This document shows, piece after piece, positions 19,501 through 28,712 of a stretch of 52,106 nucleotides of DNA. Positions within the stretch are counted from its first letter, which is position 1. Every line of letters begins with the position of its first letter. The position numbers were made by a program, and so were the translations under genes. The DNA comes from Streptomyces sp. DI166 (lineage in GTDB: Bacteria > Actinomycetota > Actinomycetes > Streptomycetales > Streptomycetaceae): assembly GCF_900091315.1 (NCBI RefSeq), contig NZ_FLSP01000063.1:1-52106 (forward strand). Reading direction: 5' to 3'. A model generated the notes under the pieces. The model was not told the DNA's origin. It saw only the letters and a list, made by a program, of their open reading frames with translations, and ran no database searches.

Positions 19501-20484
19501 CGGAGCGGGCACCAGCACGTCGGAGGTCGGGCGGCGGGGCGTGGGCGGGCAGGGGCGGTTGGTGCGGCCCAGACGGAGGACGGCCTGGGGGTGGCGGTCC
19601 GGGGTGATGTGGGTGCGCAACTCCGTGCGCAGGTCCGGGAGTTCCAGGGGCTGGGTGTGGAGTGTGGCGGTGAGGCCGGCGGCCGTGCTGTGGAGCAGGA
19701 CGCGCTGGAGGGCCTGGCCCGCGCGCAGCCAGTCCGTGCGGTCGTCGCGCGGGGTGGTCAGGACGAGGACGGGGCTGGTGCGGTCGCGCCATCTGCGGCG
19801 GGCCGGGAGGGAGATGCGCCGGGCCAGGCCCAGGTAGTCGCGGCCGGGCAGGAAGGTGCGGTCCGGGTGGTTGGCGCAGGCGTCGTAGGGGACGCCGTAC
19901 CCGCCCACACAGCGGGTGATCTCGGCGACGTGGGCGTAGTCCGTGCGATGGCGTTCCTCCCCCGCGCGCACCAGGTCCGCCAGCAGGTCCAGTCGGGCGG
20001 AGTCGTCGATGAGCTGGAGGTCGGCGCCCTCCGCCCTGGCCTGCTCGCAGAGTTCGTCGAGGAAGGGCTGCGGGATCTCCGCGTGTTCCGGGCCGAAGGG
20101 GCCGCGGTGGGTGTGGCGGCGCGGGATCGCGCGGATCAGGCGGGTCTCCGCCGGGGTGGCGGGGGCGTACGCGGCGTAGCGCACGTGGGCCAGGAAGGCG
20201 GAGTCGCGGCTGTCGGGGAGCAGGGTCACCACGGGTCGGATGCCCAAATGCCTTACCGCCAGGCGGACGTTGAACAGCGCGGCGCCGCAGGCGATGACGG
20301 CCTCGCGGCCGAAGGGGTCGGTGAGGACCAGGCGGCGGCCCCGGTCGAGGTGGATCTCGAAGCCGTGGTCGTGGCCCTCCTCGGCGAAGAACCACGGCTG
20401 GGAGTTGTGCGGTGACGGCGCGAGTCCGGCCGCGCGGGCCAGGTACCGCGCCGCGTGGCCGGGGCCCGGGTGGGGCGAGCCCAT
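19438..20484 (-). CDS. Acg-family FMN-binding nitroreductase-like protein
   Basis: 348 residues. Classical nitroreductase fold opening LARAAGLAPSPHNSQPWFF, with GPFGP and TPRDDRTDWLRAGQALQRVLL, matching the Acg/Rv2032-Rv3131 family of the mycobacterial dormancy regulon, some of which bind FMN but lack measurable nitroreductase activity. I chose ATG at 20484 because GAGGGGG lies 8 bases before it; an ATG at 20517, inside the flavodoxin end, would add 11 residues. Last gene of the minus-strand operon starting with the acyl-CoA synthetase fusion. Its C-terminal coding overlaps the end of hypE by 63 bases on the other strand. Confidence 0.88.
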   Translation of the reverse strand: MGSPHPGPGHAARYLARAAGLAPSPHNSQPWFFAEEGHDHGFEIHLDRGRRLVLTDPFGREAVIACGAALFNVRLAVRHLGIRPVVTLLPDSRDSAFLAHVRYAAYAPATPAETRLIRAIPRRHTHRGPFGPEHAEIPQPFLDELCEQARAEGADLQLIDDSARLDLLADLVRAGEERHRTDYAHVAEITRCVGGYGVPYDACANHPDRTFLPGRDYLGLARRISLPARRRWRDRTSPVLVLTTPRDDRTDWLRAGQALQRVLLHSTAAGLTATLHTQPLELPDLRTELRTHITPDRHPQAVLRLGRTNRPCPPTPRRPTSDVLVPAPSADARQLLSQRHVHDAVGAH

Positions 20485-20509
20485 GAGGTACCCCCTCTTC
20501 GTGGCAGGC

Positions 20510-21007
20510 TCAGCCATGGTTCAGTTCGGCGGCGATGCCCGCCGCCCACTTCTCGATGTGGTCGAAGTCGCGGAAGTCACCGCCCTTTCCGTTCCGCAGG
20601 ATCATCTTCGCGACAGCGCCCTTGGCGCCCTCGCGCAGGCAGCCGCCGAAGGTGACGTGCTGCCGGGCGTCGAGGCGGGTCATGGCGCGGCGCAGGCCGG
20701 GGACGGGCGGGATGTCGCGTTCGGAGGCGGAGGGGTCGAGCGGACCGCTGCTGAACAGCCACAGCGGCCGGTCGTCGAGCTCCGCGCGGTGCCGGCGCAG
20801 GAAGCGGCGGGCGTCCTTGTGCCAGCGTCCGGCGTACAGTCCGCCGCCGACGACGACGGCGTCGTATCCGGTCAGCCGCACGACGGCCGCGGCGGGCAGG
20901 GCCTCGGCGGTGCAGCCCTCCTTGCGCAGCACCGCGGCGACGGCTTCGGCGATCTCGGCGGTGGATCCGTTTGTCGACCCGTAGGCGACCAGCACGTTGG
21001 CGGTCAT
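20510..21007 (-). CDS. Flavodoxin-domain protein (HemG-like)
   Basis: 165 residues with an N-terminal FMN phosphate loop YGSTNGSTAEIAE and a second FMN loop VVVGGGLYAGRWHKDARRFL. It resembles small flavodoxin-type proteins annotated as menaquinone-dependent protoporphyrinogen oxidase-like. Electron donor or acceptor unknown. GAGG precedes the ATG. Sits between the CBS/BON gene (20 bases) and the nitroreductase; the two flavoproteins could act together (inference). A second related protein lies at 42668-43174. Confidence 0.87.
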   Translation of the reverse strand: MTANVLVAYGSTNGSTAEIAEAVAAVLRKEGCTAEALPAAAVVRLTGYDAVVVGGGLYAGRWHKDARRFLRRHRAELDDRPLWLFSSGPLDPSASERDIPPVPGLRRAMTRLDARQHVTFGGCLREGAKGAVAKMILRNGKGGDFRDFDHIEKWAAGIAAELNHG

Positions 21008-21027
21008 GGCGGGCACCTCTTCTCGGT

Positions 21028-21759
21028 TCACAGCTTGCGCAGCCAGTCGTCGGCGATGCCGTGCAGGGCGGGCTCGTCCGGCCGCAGCCGGGAGTCGTCC
21101 AGCCGGTGGGTGAGGTGGTCGACGACGGCGACCACGCCGTCCATCTGGCGGGTCATGGAGACGGCGATCTCCGTCTCGCTCTTGCGTTCCAGTTGGCCGG
21201 TCAGGGTGACCACGCCCTCGGTGACGGAGACGTTCACGGCGTGCGGGGGCAGCCACAGGGTCCGGACCAGGACCTCGTCGACGACCTCGGCGCGGATCTC
21301 GGAGTCCGGCCGCAGGAAGACCTTCAGCAGGTCGCGGCGGGTGACGATGCCGACGAGCCGGTCCTCCTCGTCGAGGACGGGCAGCCGCTCCACCCTGTTG
21401 CGGGCCATGGTGCGGGCCGCCTCGACGATGGTGTCGTCGGCGTGCACGGTGATCGGGGGTTCGGTCATGAGCTGACCGGCCGTGCGGGCCTCGGCCTTGG
21501 CGGCCAGGGTGCGGCCCTCGCGGGTCAGGCGCGCGAACCAGGAGCGCTTGCGCGGCTCGTAGGGGTCGGGGGTCTCGGCCTGCCTCACGAGCAGGTCGCT
21601 CTCGGAGATGACGCCGATGACCCGGTCGTCCTCGTTCACCACGGGCAGTCCGCTGATGCGGTGCTCGCCGAGCAGCCGGGCTACTTCCTTGAACGGGGTG
21701 CCGTACGCGGCGCGGACGACGTCCGTGCTCATCACCGAACCGACCTTGTTGTGCTTCAT
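21028..21759 (-). CDS. CBS-domain pair plus BON domain protein (long copy)
   Basis: 243 residues: CBS1 (GSVMSTDVVRAAYGTPFKEV), a basic linker with ERKRSWFAR-like composition (residues about 68-85), CBS2 (GQLMTEPPITVHADDTIVEA), then a BON domain (VNVSVTEGVVTLTGQ) and a short C-terminal tail. The linker and tail distinguish it from the two shorter copies. CBS pairs usually bind adenosine ligands; BON domains usually bind phospholipid or protein surfaces. It lies 12 bases downstream of the acyl-CoA synthetase fusion and before the flavodoxin. Confidence 0.93.
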   Translation of the reverse strand: MKHNKVGSVMSTDVVRAAYGTPFKEVARLLGEHRISGLPVVNEDDRVIGVISESDLLVRQAETPDPYEPRKRSWFARLTREGRTLAAKAEARTAGQLMTEPPITVHADDTIVEAARTMARNRVERLPVLDEEDRLVGIVTRRDLLKVFLRPDSEIRAEVVDEVLVRTLWLPPHAVNVSVTEGVVTLTGQLERKSETEIAVSMTRQMDGVVAVVDHLTHRLDDSRLRPDEPALHGIADDWLRKL

Positions 21760-21771
21760 GTCCGTCCCTCC

Positions 21772-24465
21772 TCAGCGGAGCCTGCGCAGATAGGGGTCCT
21801 GGGGCCTGCGCGGCACCAGGCGGATCCGTGCGTCGAGCACGGTGACCGCTTCCGGTGTCGCGAGCACGGGGTTGAAGTCGGCCTCGGCGAGCTGCGGGAG
21901 ATCGCTCGCCATGCGGGACAGCCGCAGCAGGAGCTGTTCCAGTCCGCCGAGGTCGACGGGGCCGCCTCCTTGCGCGCCGAACAGCAGCGGGGCGCAGCGC
22001 GGGGCGGTGATCAGGTCGTGCACGTCGTGGTCGGTGAGCGGGGCGAGGCGGGCCGCGTGGTCGGCGAGGACCTCGGTGGCGGTGCCGCCGAGTCCGAACA
22101 GGACCAGGGGGCCGAAGACCTCGTCCTGGACGACACCGGCGAACAGTTCGGTGCCGCGCGGGGCGAGCGGCTGGATCACGACGCCGGTGAGCAGTCCGGA
22201 GAAGCGGGTCTCCAGGTCGCGGAAGGCGGCCCGGACCTGGTGGTCGCCGCGCAGGTCGAGGTGGACGGCGTGCTGGGCGCTCTTGTGCAGCAGGCCCGGC
22301 CAGTGGCCCTTCATCACGACCCGGCCGTCGGCGCCGCGCAGCCGGTCGGCGGCGAGGACGGCGTCGTCCTCGGTCTCCGCCCAGGCCCACGGGAGTTGGC
22401 GGATGCCGTAGCAGTCCATGAGGTCGGCGCACACGCGGGGTTCGAGCCAACCTCCGTCCGCGTGTGCGTCGAGGTAGGAGTCGACCAGGGCGCGGGCGCG
22501 CGCGGTGTCGACGCCGTCCAGGTCGGGGACGGTGCCGACGGGCCGGGCGAGCCAGGCCGCGCGGTGGGCGGCGTGGGCGAGGGCGCGGGCCGCCGCCTGG
22601 GGTTCGGCGTAGGCCGGCACGGTGCCGTCGCCCTCGGTGGGCAGCAGCTCGACGGGCAGGGCCTGTTCGAGGCGTACCGCGACGACCGGCTTGGTCCGTG
22701 GGGTTCCGGCGCGGGTCAGGGCGCGGACCAGGTCGTCGCCGGTGGCGACGGCGACGGCGGTGGGCACCAGGGCCACGAGGACGGCGTCGATTCCGCCGTA
22801 CCGCGTGATCCGGTGGACGGCGGCGGCGAGTTGGTCCTCGGAGACGGCGGCGGTGGCGTCGACGGGGTTGCCGACGGCGGCGCCGTCGGGGAGGACGGCG
22901 AGCAGGTCGTCGACGAGTTCGGGGGTCGGCGCGGGCAGGGCGAGCCCGGCTTCGGCGCAGGCGTCGGCGGCGAGGACTCCGGCGCCGCCCGCGTTGGTGA
23001 CGATGAGGACGCGCGGTCCGGCCGGGAGCGGCTGGGAGTGCAGGAGGGCGGCGGCTTCGAGGAGCTCGCCGCAGGAGCGGGTGGCGGTGATGCCGGCCTG
23101 GGTGAACAGGGCGGCGCGGGTCATGGTGCGGGTGGCGGCGGCCGCGGTGTGCGAGGCGGCGGCGCGGCGGCCGGCGTCGGTGCGTCCGGCGTCGACGGTG
23201 AGCACGGGCATGCGGCGGGTGACGCGGCGGGCGGTGCGGGAGAAGGCGCGCGGGTTGCCGAAGGACTCCAGGTGCAGCAGGGCGAGGTCGGTGCGGCCGT
23301 CGCTCTCCCACCACTGGAGCAGGTCGTTGCCGCTGACGTCGTACTTGTCGCCGAGGGAGGCGAAGGTGGAGACGCCGATGCCGAGCCGGGACAGTCCGTC
23401 GAGCAGGGCGATGCCGACGCCGCCGGACTGGACGGCGACGCCCGCGGTGCCGGGCCTGGGGGCGTCCGCGGCGAAGGTGGCGTTGAGCCGCACGCCGGGG
23501 TCGGTGTTGCTCAGGCCGAGGCAGTTGGGGCCGACCAGGCGCATGCCGTGGGTGCGGCAGGCGGCGAGCAGGGCGCCGGCGTGGTCGGCGGTCAGGTGGG
23601 CGCTGACGACGAGGAGGGCGCGTACCCCGGCCTTGCCGCACTCCTCGGCGACGTCCGGGACTTCGTGGGCGGGTACGGCGACGACCGCGAGGCCGGGGGT
23701 GACGGGCAGGGCGCCGACGGAGGAGTAGCAGGGCACGCCGAGGATGGCGTGGGCGCCGGGGTTCACCGCGAACAGCCGTCCGGTGTAGCCGCCCGAGCGG
23801 ATCTGGTGCAGGATCGCGCGGCCGACGGAGCCGGGTTTGCGTCCGGCGCCGACGACGGCGACCGATGCGGGCCGCAGCAGGGGCCGGAGGCTGGCGACAT
23901 CGGCGGCGCGGCCGCGTTCCTCCACGGCCGTCAGGTAGCTGTCGCTGGGGTCGAGGGCGATGGTGCAGCGCACCTCGGGGCCCTCGAAGCGGCGGGCGGT
24001 GCGCAGGCCGAGGTCGGCGAAGAGCCGCAGCACCTCGTGGTTGTCGCTGAGGGCGTCCGCGGTGAAGGACGTGATGCCCTCGGCGCGGGCCGCCGAGACC
24101 AGGTGCTCGACGAGGAGGGTGCCGACGCCCCGGTGATGGAGTCCGTCGGCGACGGCGAGGGAGATCTCGGCACTGTCGCCGGTGCCGCCGGTGTCGTACT
24201 CGGCGATCCCGATGAGCTGTCCGGAGGTCTCGGCGAGGAGGGCGCGGTAGCCGGGGCGGGGGGTGCCGCAGGCCCGGTCGGCGGCCAGTCCCGCGGAGTG
24301 GCGGCTGGGTGAGAAGAAGCGCAGCCGCAGGTTCTCCGGGGACATCTCCTCGTACAGGCCCTGGACCTGGTCGTGGTCGGAGCGCCGGGCCGGGCGGATG
24401 CACACGGTGGTGCCGTCCGCGAGCAGAGCGTGGACCGGGGGCCTGGGGGGATCGTCGTCCGTCAT
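21772..24465 (-). CDS. GNAT acetyltransferase fused to NDP-forming acyl-CoA synthetase
   Basis: 897 residues. N-terminal GNAT domain (about 15-165; acetyl-CoA loop around HHRGVGTLL), CoA-binding domain (SVAVVGAGRKPGSVGRAIL), succinyl-CoA-ligase-like domains with the phospho-histidine segment AASHTAAAATR, and a C-terminal ATP-grasp domain (VVMKGHWPGLLHKSAQHAV, FNPVLATPEAVTVLDARI). Pat-type lysine acyltransferases carry the same parts in another order and usually have a dead synthetase; here the catalytic His and the HKS motif are kept, so ADP-forming acetate/acyl-CoA ligation remains possible. AAGGAGACC precedes the ATG. First gene of the operon ending in the nitroreductase; a perfect DevR-like dyad lies 86 bases upstream. 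Confidence 0.9.
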   Translation of the reverse strand: MTDDDPPRPPVHALLADGTTVCIRPARRSDHDQVQGLYEEMSPENLRLRFFSPSRHSAGLAADRACGTPRPGYRALLAETSGQLIGIAEYDTGGTGDSAEISLAVADGLHHRGVGTLLVEHLVSAARAEGITSFTADALSDNHEVLRLFADLGLRTARRFEGPEVRCTIALDPSDSYLTAVEERGRAADVASLRPLLRPASVAVVGAGRKPGSVGRAILHQIRSGGYTGRLFAVNPGAHAILGVPCYSSVGALPVTPGLAVVAVPAHEVPDVAEECGKAGVRALLVVSAHLTADHAGALLAACRTHGMRLVGPNCLGLSNTDPGVRLNATFAADAPRPGTAGVAVQSGGVGIALLDGLSRLGIGVSTFASLGDKYDVSGNDLLQWWESDGRTDLALLHLESFGNPRAFSRTARRVTRRMPVLTVDAGRTDAGRRAAASHTAAAATRTMTRAALFTQAGITATRSCGELLEAAALLHSQPLPAGPRVLIVTNAGGAGVLAADACAEAGLALPAPTPELVDDLLAVLPDGAAVGNPVDATAAVSEDQLAAAVHRITRYGGIDAVLVALVPTAVAVATGDDLVRALTRAGTPRTKPVVAVRLEQALPVELLPTEGDGTVPAYAEPQAAARALAHAAHRAAWLARPVGTVPDLDGVDTARARALVDSYLDAHADGGWLEPRVCADLMDCYGIRQLPWAWAETEDDAVLAADRLRGADGRVVMKGHWPGLLHKSAQHAVHLDLRGDHQVRAAFRDLETRFSGLLTGVVIQPLAPRGTELFAGVVQDEVFGPLVLFGLGGTATEVLADHAARLAPLTDHDVHDLITAPRCAPLLFGAQGGGPVDLGGLEQLLLRLSRMASDLPQLAEADFNPVLATPEAVTVLDARIRLVPRRPQDPYLRRLR

Positions 24466-24550
24466 CGCGGTCTCCTTGGCGTCTTCCTCGACACTTCGAG
24501 CATCCGCCCGGGGGGTCGACGCTCCCATGGGCTGTCCGGGGGCGGAATCA

Positions 24551-24564
24551 GGGCCGGTCGGCCC
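24551..24564. promoter_or_regulatory. DevR/OsdR-like box upstream of the acyl-CoA synthetase operon
   Basis: GGGCCG-GT-CGGCCC, a perfect match to the recurrent dyad, centred 93 bases upstream of the start codon. No octamer at the standard 25-base spacing; the nearest look-alike, AGCGTCGA, sits at 27 bases. Confidence 0.55.
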
Positions 24565-24590
24565 CCGTTTCCGCCCCCGTCGGCGCGGAG

Positions 24591-26972
24591 TTACGCGTGC
24601 CAGCTCCACTCCGCGATCTCCGGCATGTCGGTGCCGTGCTCGCGGATCCAGGACTGGTGGCGGGTGCGGGCGTCGGCCATCTCCTGGCGTACGGCGGCGG
24701 CCCGGACTGCGAGGCCGGGGACGCGGTCGATGACGTCCATGACGAGCCGGTAGCGGTCGAGGTCGTTGCGGACGACCATGTCGAACGGGGTCGTCGTGGT
24801 GCCGGACTCCTTGTAGCCGCGCACGTGCAGGTTCTTGTGCCCGGTGCGGCGGTAGGCGAGCCGGTGGATGAGCCACGGGTAGCCGTGGTAGGCGAAGATG
24901 ACCGGCTTGTCGGCGGTGAACAGGCCGTCGTACTCGAAGTCCGTCATGCCGTGCGGGTGTTCCTCGCGCGGCATGAGGCGGGCGATGTCGACGACGTTGA
25001 CGACCCGGACGGCGAGGTCCGGCAGGTGCCGGCGCAGCAACTGGGCGGCGGCCAGCACCTCCTGGGTCGGCACGTCACCGGCGCAGCCGAGCACCACGTC
25101 GGGTTCGCCGCCGTTCTCGCTGCCCGCCCAGTCCCAGATCCCGGCGCCGCGGGCGCAGTGCACGCGGGCCTGGTCCATGGACAGCCAGTCGAAGCAGGGC
25201 TGCTTCCCGGCGACGATGACGTTGACGTAGTCGCGGCTGCGCAGCACGTGGTCGGCGACGGAGAGCAGGGTGTTGGCGTCCGGCGGCAGGTAGACGCGGA
25301 CGACCTCGGGGCTCTTGTTGAGGACGTGGTCGACGAAGCCGGGGTCCTGGTGGGAGAAGCCGTTGTGGTCCTGGCGCCACACGTGCGAGGTGAGCAGGTA
25401 GTTGAGGGAGGCGATGGGGGCCCGCCAGGGCAGTTCGCGGGAGGTCTTCAGCCATTTGATGTGCTGGTTGACCATGGAGTCGACGATGTGCACGAACGCC
25501 TCGTAGCAGGAGAACAGCCCGTGCCGGCCGGTGAGGAGGTAGCCCTCCAGCCAGCCCTGGCAGGTGTGCTCGGAGAGGATCTCCAGGACCCGGCCGTGCC
25601 GGTCGAGGTGCTCGTCGACCGGCAGCACCTCGGCCTGCCAGGCCTTGCCGCTGCCGTCGAAGACGGCCTGGAGCCGGTTGGAGGCGGTCTCGTCGGGTCC
25701 CACGACCCGGAAGTCCCGGCGCTCCGCGGTGTCCTGCATGACCTGGGCGAGCAGGTCGCCGAGGACCCGGGTCGGCTCGTGCAGGGTGGTGCCGGGCTTG
25801 TCGACGGGGACGGCGAACCGGTCGAGGTCGTCGATGGGCAGCTCGCGGGTGAGCAGTCCGCCGTTGGCGCGCGGGGTGGAGCCGAGGCGCCGGGTGCCCT
25901 CGGGGAGGCAGGCGAGAACGTCCGGAACCGGTCGCCCCTCCTCGTCGAACAGCTCCTCGGGGCGGTACGAGCGCAGCCAGCGCTCCAACTGCCGCAGGTG
26001 CTCGGGGTTCTCGCGAACGCCGGCGAGCGGGACCTGGTGGGCGCGCCAGGTGCCCTCGACGGGCAGCCCGTCGACCTCGGCGGGCCCGGTCCAGCCCTTG
26101 GGGGTGCGCAGCACGATCACCGGCCAGCGGGGACGCTCGCTCGCGCCGTCCTTGCGGGCGGCGCGCTGGATCGCGGCGATGCGGTCCAGGGCGGTGTCGA
26201 AGGCCTGCGCCATGGCCTGGTGGACGGCGGCCGGGTCGTCGCCGGTCACGTGGATCGGGTCGTGGCCGTAGCCGCGCAGCAGGTCGTCGAGTTCGGCCTC
26301 GGGCAGCCGGGCGAGCACGGTGGGGTTGGCGATCTTGTAGCCGTTGAGGTGCAGGATCGGCAGGACGGCGCCGTCGTGCACCGGGTCGAGGAACTTGGTG
26401 GAGTGCCAGGAGGCGGCCAGCGGCCCGGTCTCCGCCTCGCCGTCGCCCACCACGCAGGCGACGACCAGGCCGGGGTTGTCGAAGGCGGCCCCGTAGGCGT
26501 GCGAGAGGGCGTAGCCCAGCTCGCCGCCCTCGTGGATGGAGCCCGGCGTCTCGGGCGCCACATGGCTGGGCACCCCGCCGGGGAAGGAGAACTGCCGGAA
26601 CAGCCGCCGCATGCCGTCCGCGTCCCGGCCGATGTCCGGGTAGGTCTCGCTGTAGCTTCCCTCCAGCCAGGAGTTGGCGACCACCGAGGGTCCGCCGTGG
26701 CCGGGGCCCCAGATGCACAGGGCGTCCAGGGAGCGGGCCTTGATCACCCGGTTGAGGTGGGTGTACACCAGGTTGAGGCCGGGCGAGGTGCCCCAGTGGC
26801 CCAGCAGCCTCGGCTTGATGTGCTCGGCCCGCAGCGGTTCGCGCAGCAGCGGGTTGGCGAGCAGGTAGATCTGTCCGGCGGCCAGGTAGTTGGCCGCGCG
26901 CCAGTGGGCGTCCAGGGTGCGCAGCTCGTCGTCGGTCAGTACGGTGCTGTTCTGGTGTTCGACCTTGGACAT
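24591..26972 (-). CDS. Phosphoketolase (xylulose-5-phosphate/fructose-6-phosphate type)
   Basis: 793-residue thiamine-diphosphate enzyme, full length. It splits xylulose 5-phosphate or fructose 6-phosphate to acetyl phosphate plus an aldose phosphate. Seen: GHWGTSPGLNLVY, GPGHGGPS, SIHEGGELGYALSHAYGA, the ThDP-binding GDGEAETGP, LHLNGYKIANPT, and the C-terminal GYKESGTTTTPFDM. AGGAG lies 7 bases before the ATG. Divergent from ppk2 across 49 bases. No acetate kinase gene is in the window; acetyl phosphate could feed CoA or ATP synthesis elsewhere. No DevR-like box is visible at this promoter. Confidence 0.97.
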   Translation of the reverse strand: MSKVEHQNSTVLTDDELRTLDAHWRAANYLAAGQIYLLANPLLREPLRAEHIKPRLLGHWGTSPGLNLVYTHLNRVIKARSLDALCIWGPGHGGPSVVANSWLEGSYSETYPDIGRDADGMRRLFRQFSFPGGVPSHVAPETPGSIHEGGELGYALSHAYGAAFDNPGLVVACVVGDGEAETGPLAASWHSTKFLDPVHDGAVLPILHLNGYKIANPTVLARLPEAELDDLLRGYGHDPIHVTGDDPAAVHQAMAQAFDTALDRIAAIQRAARKDGASERPRWPVIVLRTPKGWTGPAEVDGLPVEGTWRAHQVPLAGVRENPEHLRQLERWLRSYRPEELFDEEGRPVPDVLACLPEGTRRLGSTPRANGGLLTRELPIDDLDRFAVPVDKPGTTLHEPTRVLGDLLAQVMQDTAERRDFRVVGPDETASNRLQAVFDGSGKAWQAEVLPVDEHLDRHGRVLEILSEHTCQGWLEGYLLTGRHGLFSCYEAFVHIVDSMVNQHIKWLKTSRELPWRAPIASLNYLLTSHVWRQDHNGFSHQDPGFVDHVLNKSPEVVRVYLPPDANTLLSVADHVLRSRDYVNVIVAGKQPCFDWLSMDQARVHCARGAGIWDWAGSENGGEPDVVLGCAGDVPTQEVLAAAQLLRRHLPDLAVRVVNVVDIARLMPREEHPHGMTDFEYDGLFTADKPVIFAYHGYPWLIHRLAYRRTGHKNLHVRGYKESGTTTTPFDMVVRNDLDRYRLVMDVIDRVPGLAVRAAAVRQEMADARTRHQSWIREHGTDMPEIAEWSWHA

Positions 26973-27021
26973 GGAGTGACTCCTAGGGCATCGACAGGGT
27001 CGACGGGTGGCGGGAGACGGC

Positions 27022-27825
27022 ATGGCGGGCGAGAAGGCGGAGAAGCTGCCGCGCAGGACGTACGAGAAGGAACTGCTGCGTCTTCAGACCGAGTTGGCGA
27101 AACTTCAGGAGTGGGTGCGCTCCGAGGGGGCCCGTCTCGTGGTCATCTTCGAGGGGCGGGACGCCGCGGGCAAGGGCGGCACCATCAAACGAGTCACGGA
27201 GCATCTCAATCCCCGGGTGGCGCGGATCGTGGCCCTGCCCAAACCGACCGAGCGGGAGCGCACGCAGTGGTACTTCCAGCGGTACGTGGAACATCTTCCG
27301 GCCGCCGGGGAGATCGTGCTGTTCGACCGCAGCTGGTACAACCGGGCCGGGGTCGAGCATGTGATGGGTTTCTGCACCAAGGCCGAGTACCAGCTCTTCC
27401 TGCGGCAATGCCCGATCTTCGAGCGGATGCTCGTGGAGGACGGGATTCTGCTGCGCAAGTACTGGTTCTCGGTCAGTGACGCCGAGCAGCAGGAGCGGTT
27501 CCGGCGCCGTCTGGAGGACCCGCTGCGGCGCTGGAAGCTCTCCCCGATGGACCTGGAGTCGATCGCCCGTTGGGAGGACTACTCCCGGGCCAAGGACGAG
27601 ATGCTGGTCCACACCGACATCACCGAGGCGCCCTGGTACGTGGTGGAGAGCGACGACAAGCGGCGCGCCCGGCTGAACATGATCGCCCATCTGCTGAGCA
27701 GCGTGCCCTACCAGGACACGCTGCCGCCGGTGCTGGAACTGCCGGAGCGGCCGCCGTCGACCGGGTATCAGCGCCCGCCGCGCGATCTGCAGAGGTACGT
27801 CCCGGACCACGCGGCGAGCCTGTAA
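27022..27825 (+). CDS. ppk2: Polyphosphate kinase 2
   Basis: 267-residue PPK2-family enzyme transferring phosphate between polyphosphate and nucleotides. Walker A FEGRDAAGKGGTIKR, Walker B FDRSWYNRAGVE and the lid-region YFQRYVEHLP are intact. Length and the single domain fit class I-like enzymes, though ADP versus AMP preference cannot be assigned safely. ATG at 27022 has GGGAG at the right distance; a GTG at 27007 in frame would add five residues. Divergent from phosphoketolase; its stop lies 5 bases from that of the convergent USP, with no hairpin. Confidence 0.95.
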   Translation: MAGEKAEKLPRRTYEKELLRLQTELAKLQEWVRSEGARLVVIFEGRDAAGKGGTIKRVTEHLNPRVARIVALPKPTERERTQWYFQRYVEHLPAAGEIVLFDRSWYNRAGVEHVMGFCTKAEYQLFLRQCPIFERMLVEDGILLRKYWFSVSDAEQQERFRRRLEDPLRRWKLSPMDLESIARWEDYSRAKDEMLVHTDITEAPWYVVESDDKRRARLNMIAHLLSSVPYQDTLPPVLELPERPPSTGYQRPPRDLQRYVPDHAASL

Positions 27826-27830
27826 TCCGC

Positions 27831-28712
27831 TCACTCCGGGTGCGGCACGACCGCGACCGGGCAGGCGGAGTGGTGCAGGGCCGCGTGCGCGACCCGGCCG
27901 AGCTGGAGTCCGAAGCGGCCCTCGGTGCGCCGGGCGCCGACCACCAGCAGGTCGGCGCGGTGCGAGGCGTCCACCAGCACCTGCCGGGCGGGCCCCTCGA
28001 CGGTGCGGCGCACCACGTCCACCGCGGGCGAGAGGTCGTGGAGGGCCTCGTCGAGCGCCTTGACGGCCTGCTCCTCGTGCACCTGGGCGGGGGTGTCCGC
28101 GAGCCGCGGGTTGTCGGTGGTCTCGATCGCCGGGCACCGCCAGGCCCGTACCGCCAGCAGGGGCACCTGGCGGCGCAGGGCCTCCGCGGCGGCGAACGCC
28201 ACGGCCGCCGAGTGCTCGGGGTGCTCGCCCACGCCCACCACGACCCGGCCGTGCACCGGAGGGGTGACCTGGTTGTCGTGGCTGCCCCGCAGCACGATCA
28301 CCGGGCAGTCGGCCTGTGCGGCCACGGTCAGGCTGACCGAGCCGAGCAGCATTTCGGCCAGTCCGCTGCGCCCGCGGGTGCCCACCACCACGGCGGCGGC
28401 CTCGCGTCCGGCGTGCACGAGCGCGTACTCGGGCGCGTCGAAGACGACGGCGGAGGTGACCTCCAGGGCGGGCTGCCGGGCCTGGGCGCGGCGGGTGGCG
28501 GCGCCGATCACGTCCTGCGGGGTGGGCCGGCCGTCGGTTCTGCCGAGGTCGTGGGCGAGGGAGGCGCCCTCGTAGCGGTCCCACAGGCAGGCGTAGACCA
28601 GCTTCAGCGGGACGCCGCGCACGACCGCCTCGTCGGCGGCCCAGTCGACGGCGCGCAGGCTGGGTTCGGAGCCGTCGACGCCCACGACCAGGGGGCGCGT
28701 CCCGGCGTTCAC
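27831..28712 (-). CDS. Tandem universal stress protein
   Basis: 293 residues, two USP domains. First domain starts VVGVDGSEPS and has a complete ATP motif VVGTRGRSGLAEMLLGS; second ends VVGARRTEGRFGLQLGRVAH, with the second glycine replaced by Arg. Both end in the CPVIVL/CPVAVV strand. Starts with GTG overlapping the stop of the alcohol dehydrogenase (GTGA), so translation is coupled; last gene of the USP-adh-USP operon. Confidence 0.93.
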   Translation of the reverse strand: MNAGTRPLVVGVDGSEPSLRAVDWAADEAVVRGVPLKLVYACLWDRYEGASLAHDLGRTDGRPTPQDVIGAATRRAQARQPALEVTSAVVFDAPEYALVHAGREAAAVVVGTRGRSGLAEMLLGSVSLTVAAQADCPVIVLRGSHDNQVTPPVHGRVVVGVGEHPEHSAAVAFAAAEALRRQVPLLAVRAWRCPAIETTDNPRLADTPAQVHEEQAVKALDEALHDLSPAVDVVRRTVEGPARQVLVDASHRADLLVVGARRTEGRFGLQLGRVAHAALHHSACPVAVVPHPE

